This document shows, piece by piece, positions 1 through 5,253 of a DNA stretch of 5,590 nucleotides (position 1 is the stretch's first letter; each line of letters opens with the position of its first letter). The translations under genes were made by a program, and so were the position numbers. Origin of the DNA: Ruminococcaceae bacterium UBA6392 (GTDB taxonomy: Bacteria; Bacillota; Clostridia; Oscillospirales; Acutalibacteraceae). The notes beneath the pieces are model-generated. The model saw nothing but the letters and a program-made list of their open reading frames with translations. It ran no database searches and was not told the DNA's origin. The stretch lies in assembly GCA_002438685.1 (NCBI GenBank), contig DJQG01000024.1:2554-8143 (forward strand), in the 5' to 3' direction.

Positions 1-273
1 GCTGTAATAGGCGGCGTTGTCGATTCGATTCATCCGTCTCTGCCGAAAGCCGCCAGCGTGCTTGTCAAAAAGGGCGAGGAGGGCAAGATAAAGACCGATG
101 TCGAGCTCTGTGTCGATGTTCAGGCGCCTGTCGAGAAAGGGCAGGTGCTCGGCAAAGTTGTGCTGAGTCTCGGGGACGAGAAGATAGGGGAGTATAATAT
201 CGTCTCGCCCGATGCCGTGCGCGCGCTGACTTTCAAAGATATTTTCTTCCGCCTGCTCAAATCCCTCGCCTGA
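1..273 (+). CDS. D-alanyl-D-alanine carboxypeptidase (PBP5/DacF family), C-terminal fragment
   Basis: This is the last 90 codons of a gene that begins before the window; the frame is open from base 1 to the TGA at 271-273. The visible part resembles the C-terminal domain of low-molecular-mass penicillin-binding proteins (PBP5_C), the beta-sandwich that follows the serine-peptidase domain. It has alternating short beta-strand-like stretches, the typical APVEKGQVLGKV segment (about residues 42-53 of the fragment), and a final amphipathic tail (TFKDIFFRLLKSL) of the kind that anchors these enzymes to the outer face of the membrane. Family members trim the terminal D-alanine from peptidoglycan pentapeptides. 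The catalytic SxxK, SxN and KTG motifs lie upstream and cannot be checked, so the assignment rests on the C-terminal domain alone. DacF or DacB cannot be distinguished here. No clear intrinsic terminator follows it. Confidence 0.72.
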   Translation, partial: AVIGGVVDSIHPSLPKAASVLVKKGEEGKIKTDVELCVDVQAPVEKGQVLGKVVLSLGDEKIGEYNIVSPDAVRALTFKDIFFRLLKSLA

Positions 274-368
274 AAACTGTATAAATATACAAATTGAGCG
301 CCCGCTTTTTGTCGGATAATACAAAAAAGACCGATATTGTGTATTGGGAATAAAATAAAACTCACAGA

Positions 369-377
369 TGTTATAAT
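369..377 (+). promoter_or_regulatory. Extended -10 promoter upstream of the membrane protein gene
   Basis: The sequence TGTTATAAT is a perfect extended -10 element (TG, one base, then TATAAT at 372-377). No good -35 box lies 16-18 bases upstream (the region is AATAAA-like), which fits promoters that rely on the TG extension. Transcription would start near 384-386, giving a leader of about 40 bases before the GTG start at 423. The 274-422 gap is AT-rich compared with the flanking genes. A second, weaker possibility is TTGAGC (294-299) with GATAAT (315-320), but its 15-base spacing is short. Confidence 0.6.
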
Positions 378-410
378 TAGCTCGTGTGCTTAAGGGAAAA
401 ACAAAGAAAA

Positions 411-414
411 GAGG
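411..414 (+). promoter_or_regulatory. Ribosome binding site that sets the GTG start at 423
   Basis: GAGG within AAAGAGGAAA sits 8 bases before GTG 423. A GTG in the same frame at 384 would add 13 residues, but it lies almost on the predicted transcription start of the extended -10 promoter and has no Shine-Dalgarno sequence, so 423 is preferred. Confidence 0.65.
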
Positions 415-422
415 AAAAATTT

Positions 423-1184
423 GTGAAAAACTATTTCAGCCGGCTTATGTCGAGCGCGAAGAAGTCGGAGTTCATCGTCTGGTGGATTTTCCGTCTTGTC
501 ATGATCGGCGCGATGGTGAGCCTGATATTCACCAACCCGCCCTCGGATCTTCCGAAGCCGCAGATGGCGCTTCAGCTGTTTGCAAATCTCGTCGGTATGT
601 TTGCTTGGGAGATAATCCAGGCTCTGCCCGAGAAGAACTGCCTGCGCCAGCTCCCGTCCTATTGCCAGACCGTCGCGTCCGTCGGACTGCTGCTCGCATC
701 CTTCGGCGGCGCATTCCTGAACTTCTATTATTCCATCTTCATGTGGGATAAGATTCTCCACCTGCTCGGCGGAGCTGAGGCAGTGTTCATGGGCTATGAG
801 CTCGCGACCGCCATGCAGAAGCGCGACAAGAAGCAGTGCGATCTGCCGATAGTCCTGCTCTGCGCTCTCGGCTTCTCGTTCTTTATCTCCACCTGCTGGG
901 AGCTCTTCGAGTTCAGCTTCGATCAGATAGCGGGCGGCGACTCTCAGCATTGGTCGTATGAGCTTGCAAAGGCGGCGAACAATACGAGAACTTTCTTTAA
1001 GCCCGGAGATCCCGCGCGTTTCGCTCTCATGGACACCATGACCGATATAGTTTTCAATACCCTCGGCGCAGTGCCGTTTTATATCATACTTAAAATAGTG
1101 CCTTATCATCATAAGGGCAAGAACAATGTCAACGAGATGTTCGCCCCCAAAGGCGCAGAAAAGGAACTTGCACAGGCAAAATGA
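423..1184 (+). CDS. YjdF/DUF2238-like integral membrane protein of unknown function
   Basis: This 253-residue protein is strongly hydrophobic, with about six likely membrane segments (roughly residues 18-36, 49-68, 83-106, 111-131, 141-162 and 205-226). Conserved-looking polar motifs lie in or beside the helices: W108-D109-K110...H113 followed by a Gly-Gly pair, W159-E160...E163...D167, and D204-T-M-T-D208 followed by N212 and G215. This pattern of membrane-embedded Asp, His and Glu matches what I recall of the YjdF/DUF2238 family, whose biochemical role is not known. The charged groups could suggest metal or lipid-headgroup chemistry, but that is speculation. There is no cleavable signal peptide; the first 15 residues are basic, suggesting a cytoplasmic N-terminus. 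The GTG start is chosen from the GAGG site at 411-414. The stop codon overlaps the next start (ATGA, 1181-1184), so it is probably translationally coupled to rlmA. The gene is confidently real; the family name is less certain. Confidence 0.8.
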   Translation: MKNYFSRLMSSAKKSEFIVWWIFRLVMIGAMVSLIFTNPPSDLPKPQMALQLFANLVGMFAWEIIQALPEKNCLRQLPSYCQTVASVGLLLASFGGAFLNFYYSIFMWDKILHLLGGAEAVFMGYELATAMQKRDKKQCDLPIVLLCALGFSFFISTCWELFEFSFDQIAGGDSQHWSYELAKAANNTRTFFKPGDPARFALMDTMTDIVFNTLGAVPFYIILKIVPYHHKGKNNVNEMFAPKGAEKELAQAK

Positions 1185-1996
1185 GTTTTCGCTGTCCCGT
1201 ATGCTCGCAGGAGCTGAAAAAAGGAGAAAAAATATGGGTGTGTCCGCAAGGGCACACCTTTGATATCGCTGCAAAAGGCTATGTGAATCTGCTGATGAGC
1301 AACTCGTCCGGCGCAAAGCGCCACGGCGACGACCGCCTGATGATAAACGCGCGGCGCGACTTTCTTTCAAAGGGCTTTTATGCGCCTCTGCGCGAGACCG
1401 TTTATGAGGCTCTTTCGGCGGATTTTCCGCGCGGCGGCACTCTGCTCGACGCAGGCTGCGGCGAGTGCTGGTACACTTCGTATTTTAAAAGCAGGCTCGG
1501 CGAATCGGGACTTGAGCCGCAAGTGCTCGGCGTGGATATCTCAAAATACGCGCTCGAAAAAGCGCCGAAAAACTGTGGAGTTGAACGCGCCGTGGCGAGC
1601 ATATATAAGCTGCCCGTGGGCGACGGCGAATGCGACGCGCTCGTGAATATTTTCGCGCCCGCCTGCCCGCAGGAATTTTCGCGCGTGCTCAAAAAAGACG
1701 GCGTATTCGTCAAGGCGATACCGCTTGAAAAGCATTTGTGGGAGTTAAAAAGCACCGTGTATGACGCGCCGTATGAGAACGAAGTCCCGCCGAATGATAT
1801 CGAGGGCTTCCGACTTGTCGGTGAAAAGAAGATATGCTATACTTTTGCGCTCGAAAGCGGGAAAGATATAATAGACCTTTTCAATATGACTCCATATTGC
1901 TACAAAACCTCGCAGCAGGACAGGGCGAAGCTCGAAAAATTGAGCACGCTCACCGTCAGCGCGCAGTTCAGCGTGATTACTTATAAAAAGTTATAA
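1181..1996 (+). CDS. rlmA: 23S rRNA (guanine-N1)-methyltransferase RlmA
   Basis: This 271-residue protein matches the RlmA (RrmA) family in length (E. coli about 269) and layout. The N-terminal zinc ribbon is intact: C5, C8, C21 and H25, in the same positions as in the E. coli protein. A conserved GYVNLL segment (33-38) and an ARRDFL segment (57-62) follow. The Rossmann methyltransferase fold has SAM motif I at L89-D90-A-G-C-G94, an acidic ribose-binding residue at D119, the FAP motif after strand 4, HLWELK at 185-190 and LFNMTPY at 233-239. Family members methylate N1 of a guanine in hairpin 35 of 23S rRNA (G745 in E. coli RlmA(I), G748 in Gram-positive RlmA(II)/TlrB); G748 methylation contributes to tylosin resistance in TlrB. 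The target base cannot be read from the sequence, though lineage favours G748. ATG 1181 overlaps the upstream stop; AAGGAA at 1161-1166 lies somewhat far away, consistent with coupled translation. A terminator follows 21 bases after the stop. Confidence 0.93.
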   Translation: MSFRCPVCSQELKKGEKIWVCPQGHTFDIAAKGYVNLLMSNSSGAKRHGDDRLMINARRDFLSKGFYAPLRETVYEALSADFPRGGTLLDAGCGECWYTSYFKSRLGESGLEPQVLGVDISKYALEKAPKNCGVERAVASIYKLPVGDGECDALVNIFAPACPQEFSRVLKKDGVFVKAIPLEKHLWELKSTVYDAPYENEVPPNDIEGFRLVGEKKICYTFALESGKDIIDLFNMTPYCYKTSQQDRAKLEKLSTLTVSAQFSVITYKKL

Positions 1997-2017
1997 CGCT
2001 GCGCAGCATATGATTTC

Positions 2018-2056
2018 AAATCCCTCGGTTTTATTCTTTGAAACCGGGGGATTTTT
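2018..2056 (+). terminator. Rho-independent terminator after rlmA
   Basis: A 14-base-pair inverted repeat pairs AAATCCCTCGGTTT (2018-2031) with AAACCGGGGGATTT (2041-2054) around a 9-base loop, with a single G-U wobble. It runs directly into a T tract (2052-2056), and another five Ts lie at 2063-2067. On the opposite strand the stem is not followed by a T run, so it acts on + strand transcripts only. It separates the yjdF-like/rlmA unit from the kdgK-led unit. Confidence 0.92.
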
Positions 2057-2078
2057 CTGCTCTTTTTGGCGTTTGTTA

Positions 2079-2107
2079 TTGTAAAAATTGCGTTTTCGTC
2101 GTATACT
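2079..2107 (+). promoter_or_regulatory. Sigma-A type promoter for the kdgK-eda-obgE-mrnC run
   Basis: TTGTAA (2079-2084, 4 of 6 consensus) and TATACT (2102-2107, 5 of 6) are separated by exactly 17 bases. Transcription would begin around 2113-2115, leaving a leader of about 60 bases before the start at 2174. It lies directly after the rlmA terminator and is the only good promoter I can find for the downstream genes. Confidence 0.72.
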
Positions 2108-2126
2108 AACTATGTATGAAAGCCAC

Positions 2127-2139
2127 GCGGAAATACCGC
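2127..2139 (+). repeat. Short inverted repeat in the kdgK leader
   Basis: GCGG-AAATA-CCGC forms a 4-base-pair, GC-rich stem with a 5-base centre, located about 15-25 bases after the predicted transcription start. It is followed by two small AT palindromes, ATCGAT (2140-2145) and GATATATC (2143-2150). The position would suit a repressor operator or a small leader hairpin, but the repeat is short enough to arise by chance. Confidence 0.3.
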
Positions 2140-2173
2140 ATCGATATATCCGGCAGGAAAGGAAGTATAATTT

Positions 2174-3271
2174 ATGCAGCTTGAACTCAAAAGACCCGAG
2201 GATTGCATGTTTGATGAAATATCCCTCGGTGAGATAATGCTCCGCCTCGATCCGGGCGCGGGCAGAATAAAGAATTCGCGCTCTTTCACCGCCTGGGAAG
2301 GCGGCGGAGAATACAATGTCGCGCGCGGACTGCGCCGCTGCTTCGGGCTTCGCACCGCAGTCATAACCGCCCTCGCGGATAACGAGGTCGGCAGGCTCAT
2401 AGAGGACTTCATTCTCCAGGGCGGAGTCGATACCTCGTTTATAAAGTGGATGAGCTACGACGGTATCGGCAGAAACGTCCGAAACGGACTCAACTTCACC
2501 GAGCGCGGCTACGGAATCCGCGGAGCCGTCGGAGTGTCCGACCGAGGCAACACTGCCGCATCCCAGCTCAGAGCAGAGGATGTCGATTGGGACTATATCT
2601 TCGGCAAGCTCGGCGTCCGCTGGCTGCACACGGGCGGAATTTTTGCCGCTCTGTCCGAGACGAGCGCGGAGACCGTTATCGCCGCAGTCAAAAAGGCGAA
2701 GGAATACGGCACCGTTGTCTCCTATGACCTCAACTACCGCCCGTCGCTCTGGAAGGGCATCGGCGGTCAGGAGAAGGCGCAGCAGGTCAACCGCGAAATA
2801 GCTAAATATATCGATGTCATGATCGGCAACGAGGAGGATTTCACCGCCTGCCTCGGGCTTGAGGTCGAGGGCAACGACGCAGGACTCAAGAAGCTCAATG
2901 TTGACGGCTACTGCAAGATGATCGAAAACGCCGTTAAGGTATATCCGAATTTTAAAGTCGTTGCAACAACGCTCAGAACCGTCAAGACCGCAACGGTCAA
3001 CGACTGGAGCGCTATCTGCTGGGCGGACGGCAAGCTCTATGAAGGCATGAAGCTCGACTCGCTCGAGATATTCGATCGCGTCGGCGGCGGCGATTCATTC
3101 GCATCTGGTCTCATCTACGGTCTGATGACCGAGGGCGATCCTCAGTATGCGGTCAACTGCGGCATAGCGCACGGAGCGCTGGCGATGACCACCCCGGGCG
3201 ACACTTCAATGGCAAGCAAGCGCGAGGTCGAGGCCGTTATGAACGGCGCAGGCGCGAGAGTTCAGAGATAA
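2174..3271 (+). CDS. kdgK: PfkB-family sugar kinase, probable 2-keto-3-deoxygluconate kinase
   Basis: This 365-residue ribokinase/PfkB kinase probably phosphorylates 2-keto-3-deoxygluconate (KDG) to KDPG with ATP in the cytoplasm. The N-terminal strand LGEIMLRLDP (18-27) opens the fold. The GGGEYNVARGL motif (43-53) is the KdgK-like form of the substrate-site signature. D185-L-N-Y-R189-P-S-L-W193 is a hallmark of KDG kinases, and N219-E-E-D222 is the Mg/phosphate motif. The PfkB signature DRVGGGDSFASG (301-312) includes the anion hole and the catalytic base D307. The immediate downstream gene is KDPG aldolase, which uses the product of this reaction and supports the substrate call. It is about 50 residues longer than typical KdgK (around 310), with extra sequence at the N-terminus and around residues 225-290. 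ATG 2174 is preached by AAAGGAAG (2158-2165) at a good distance; an inner ATG at 2207 with GAGG is a possible alternative start. A different sugar-acid kinase cannot be ruled out. Confidence 0.82.
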   Translation: MQLELKRPEDCMFDEISLGEIMLRLDPGAGRIKNSRSFTAWEGGGEYNVARGLRRCFGLRTAVITALADNEVGRLIEDFILQGGVDTSFIKWMSYDGIGRNVRNGLNFTERGYGIRGAVGVSDRGNTAASQLRAEDVDWDYIFGKLGVRWLHTGGIFAALSETSAETVIAAVKKAKEYGTVVSYDLNYRPSLWKGIGGQEKAQQVNREIAKYIDVMIGNEEDFTACLGLEVEGNDAGLKKLNVDGYCKMIENAVKVYPNFKVVATTLRTVKTATVNDWSAICWADGKLYEGMKLDSLEIFDRVGGGDSFASGLIYGLMTEGDPQYAVNCGIAHGALAMTTPGDTSMASKREVEAVMNGAGARVQR

Positions 3272-3286
3272 GAGAGGGAGATAAAA

Positions 3287-3934
3287 ATGGACAAAGAACA
3301 AATACTGACTAAAATACAGGACTGCGGCATCGTCGCGGTCGTAAGAGCGGAGAGCGCCGATCAGGCGAGCAGAATCGCCGACGCGTGCATCGAGGGCGGC
3401 GTCGCGGCTATCGAGCTGACATTCACCGTTCCCCATGCAGATAAAGTCATCGAGGAGCTTGCAAAGCGCTACACTCCCGAGCAGATGATTCTCGGCGCAG
3501 GCACGGTCATGGACGCGCCGACCGCGAGAATAGCCATGCTCTCCGGCGCAAACTTCGTTGTCAGCCCCTATTTTGACCCCGAGACCGTGAAGATGTGCAA
3601 CCGCTACAGAGTTGCCGTCATGCCCGGCATAATGACCGTCAAAGAGGCTGTCGCCGCCATGGAGGCGGGCGCGGATATACTCAAGGTATTCCCCGGCGAT
3701 GTCTTCGGTCCGAAGATAATCAAGGCTATAAGAGGACCGATACCCTACGCGAAGATGATGCCTACCGGCGGAGTCGATGTCGATAACGCCGCCGATTGGA
3801 TCAAGGCCGGCGCAGTCGCAGTCGGCGCGGGCAGCTCGCTGATCGCAGGCGCAAAGACCGGCGACTATCAGCGCATCACCGACACCGCACGCAGGTTTGT
3901 CGAAAACATAAAGGCGGCGCGCGAGGGCAGATAA
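3287..3934 (+). CDS. eda: KDPG / 4-hydroxy-2-oxoglutarate aldolase
   Basis: This 215-residue class I aldolase splits 2-keto-3-deoxy-6-phosphogluconate into pyruvate and glyceraldehyde 3-phosphate; family members often also act on 4-hydroxy-2-oxoglutarate. It is a complete TIM barrel of normal length. The Schiff-base lysine is K133 in ILKVFPGD (131-138), the same number as in E. coli Eda, and the general acid/base is E43 in IELTFT. GAGTV (70-74), VSP (92-94) and MPG (112-114) line the pocket, and PTGGV (159-163) with GAGSSL (180-185) bind phosphate. Residue T47 replaces the arginine (R49) of the E. coli enzyme; the Thermotoga maritima enzyme has the same threonine as I recall it, so this is a subgroup feature and not a defect. 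The gene starts 15 bases after the kinase, with GAGGGAG (3274-3280) as ribosome binding site, indicating one operon. Confidence 0.93.
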   Translation: MDKEQILTKIQDCGIVAVVRAESADQASRIADACIEGGVAAIELTFTVPHADKVIEELAKRYTPEQMILGAGTVMDAPTARIAMLSGANFVVSPYFDPETVKMCNRYRVAVMPGIMTVKEAVAAMEAGADILKVFPGDVFGPKIIKAIRGPIPYAKMMPTGGVDVDNAADWIKAGAVAVGAGSSLIAGAKTGDYQRITDTARRFVENIKAAREGR

Positions 3935-3967
3935 ACCCGAAATGAAAACAAAAGTAAAGGAATTTAT

Positions 3968-5239
3968 ATGTTTGTAGATATTGCAAAAATCAAAATCAAA
4001 GCCGGGAACGGCGGCGACGGCGCGGTGACTTTCCACCGCGAGAAATATGTCGCGTCCGGCGGTCCCGACGGCGGCGACGGCGGCAAGGGCGGAGATATCA
4101 TATTCGAGGTTGACGATAACCTCGCGACCCTTGCGGACTTCCGCTATAAGAGAAAATACACCGCTCCCGACGGAAAACGCGGCGACGGCGGACGCAGGCG
4201 CGGCAAAAACGGCGAGAATCTCGTTATCAAGATTCCGCGCGGAACGATAATCCGCGAGGCGGAGTCGAACGCTGTTATGGCGGATATGTCCGAAAAGACC
4301 TCGTTCGTTGCCGCAAAAGGCGGCCGCGGCGGCTGGGGCAACACCCATTTCAAGACCCCGACCCGCCAGACACCGCGTTTTGCCAAGAGCGGCACTCCCG
4401 GTGAGGAGTGGGAGGTCATTCTCGAGCTGAAGCTTCTCGCCGATGTCGGTCTGCTCGGATTTCCGAATGTCGGCAAGTCAACATTTATCTCGGTCGTCAG
4501 CGAGGCAAAGCCAATAATCGCGGACTATCATTTCACAACCATAACTCCCGTCCTCGGCGTTGTCACCATGGGCGAGGGCGAGTCGTTTGTTGTCGCGGAT
4601 ATCCCCGGACTCATCGAGGGCGCGAGCGACGGCGTCGGTCTCGGTCACGAATTCCTGCGCCATGTGGAGCGCTGCCGTATGCTTCTTCATATAATCGACG
4701 CGGCGGGCAGCGAGGGCAGAGACCCGATAGAGGATTTTGAGAAGATAAACGCAGAGCTCGAAAAGTTCGACCCCGAGCTTTCAAAGCTTCCGCAGATCGT
4801 TGCGGCGAATAAAATAGACATGGCGGACGATGCTCAGATCGAGCGTCTGCGCGAGTATTTCACCTCCCGCGGCTATGAGTTCTATACCATGTGCGCACCG
4901 ATTCAGGAGGGCACTGCCGAAGTCATAAACGCAGTCGCGAAACGGCTAAAAACTTTGCCGCCGATAAAACGCTACGAGGCGCAGGAGATACCCGTCGAGA
5001 TGTTCGAACGGCAGAAGGACACGGGCTTCACCGTGCGCGAGGAGGACGGCGTGTTTATCGTCGAGGCTCCGTGGCTGCTCAAGATACTTCAGCGCACCGA
5101 TATGGACGACTATGAGTCGCTCCAGTATTTCCAGCGCGTGCTGCATTCGAGCGGCATACTTGACAAGCTCGAAAGCATGGGCATCCAGCAGGGCGACACC
5201 GTTGAAATTTACGATCTCGAGTTCAACTATATGCCGTAA
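3968..5239 (+). CDS. obgE: GTPase Obg (ObgE/CgtA), large ribosomal subunit assembly factor
   Basis: This 423-residue protein is a full-length Obg of the B. subtilis type (about 428). The N-terminal Obg fold (1 to about 157) is glycine-rich, with repeated GGDGG and GGRGGWGN motifs forming the characteristic glycine helices. The GTPase domain has G1 G164-FPNVGKST172, switch I around HFTTITP, G3 D211-IPGLIEG, G4 N281-KID284 and a G5 region near C309-A310. The C-terminal OCT domain spans about 345-423 and ends in a YDLEFNYMP strand. Obg is an essential GTPase that binds the 50S subunit late in its assembly and links it to (p)ppGpp and growth control. AAAGGAA (3956-3962) lies 5 bases before ATG 3968. 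The gene follows eda after 33 bases with no terminator, and precedes mrnC by 14 bases. No upstream rplU-rpmA pair, the common neighbour of obg, is present here. Confidence 0.97.
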   Translation: MFVDIAKIKIKAGNGGDGAVTFHREKYVASGGPDGGDGGKGGDIIFEVDDNLATLADFRYKRKYTAPDGKRGDGGRRRGKNGENLVIKIPRGTIIREAESNAVMADMSEKTSFVAAKGGRGGWGNTHFKTPTRQTPRFAKSGTPGEEWEVILELKLLADVGLLGFPNVGKSTFISVVSEAKPIIADYHFTTITPVLGVVTMGEGESFVVADIPGLIEGASDGVGLGHEFLRHVERCRMLLHIIDAAGSEGRDPIEDFEKINAELEKFDPELSKLPQIVAANKIDMADDAQIERLREYFTSRGYEFYTMCAPIQEGTAEVINAVAKRLKTLPPIKRYEAQEIPVEMFERQKDTGFTVREEDGVFIVEAPWLLKILQRTDMDDYESLQYFQRVLHSSGILDKLESMGIQQGDTVEIYDLEFNYMP

Positions 5240-5240
5240 C

Positions 5241-5245
5241 GGAGG
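5241..5245 (+). promoter_or_regulatory. Ribosome binding site that sets the TTG start of mrnC
   Basis: A strong GGAGG begins 2 bases after the obgE stop codon and lies 8 bases before TTG 5254. No ATG or GTG in frame lies near it; the first in-frame ATG falls inside the catalytic domain after the essential aspartate, so TTG must be the start. Confidence 0.8.
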
Positions 5246-5253
5246 CTTCTCAT

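Noticed and set aside
297..310. Possible terminator AGCG-CC-CGCT followed by Ts
   Set aside because: The stem is only 3-4 base pairs with a loop of 2-4 bases, too weak to call.
384..422. Upstream GTG 384 as start of the membrane protein
   Set aside because: It has no Shine-Dalgarno sequence and falls at the predicted transcription start; GTG 423 has GAGG at the correct distance.
390..1370. Long open frame on the - strand (326 codons)
   Set aside because: It lies opposite the membrane protein gene and the start of rlmA, both well supported. Its predicted product is rich in Arg, Ala, Glu and Leu with no recognisable domain, as expected for a shadow frame of GC-rich coding DNA.
1998..2007. Perfect palindrome GCTGCGCAGC just after the rlmA stop
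   Set aside because: A single 10-base palindrome without a partner copy or nearby promoter; the strong terminator next to it explains the structure of this region.
1991..2629. Open frame on the - strand crossing the rlmA-kdgK gap
   Set aside because: It spans the terminator and promoter region and the kdgK 5' end; its composition is low-complexity and it has no homology I can recognise.
3897..3967. Internal promoter for obgE at the end of eda
   Set aside because: TTGTCG at 3897-3902 resembles a -35 box, but the sequence 17 bases downstream is GC-rich and has no -10 element.
4008..4100. GGCGGCGACGG-type repeats
   Set aside because: They encode the glycine-rich repeats of the Obg fold and reflect protein sequence, not a DNA repeat element.
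3206..4348. Long open frame on the - strand (380 codons)
   Set aside because: It runs opposite eda and the 5' parts of obgE, with no ribosome binding site or domain pattern that I recognise, and the sense-strand genes are unambiguous.
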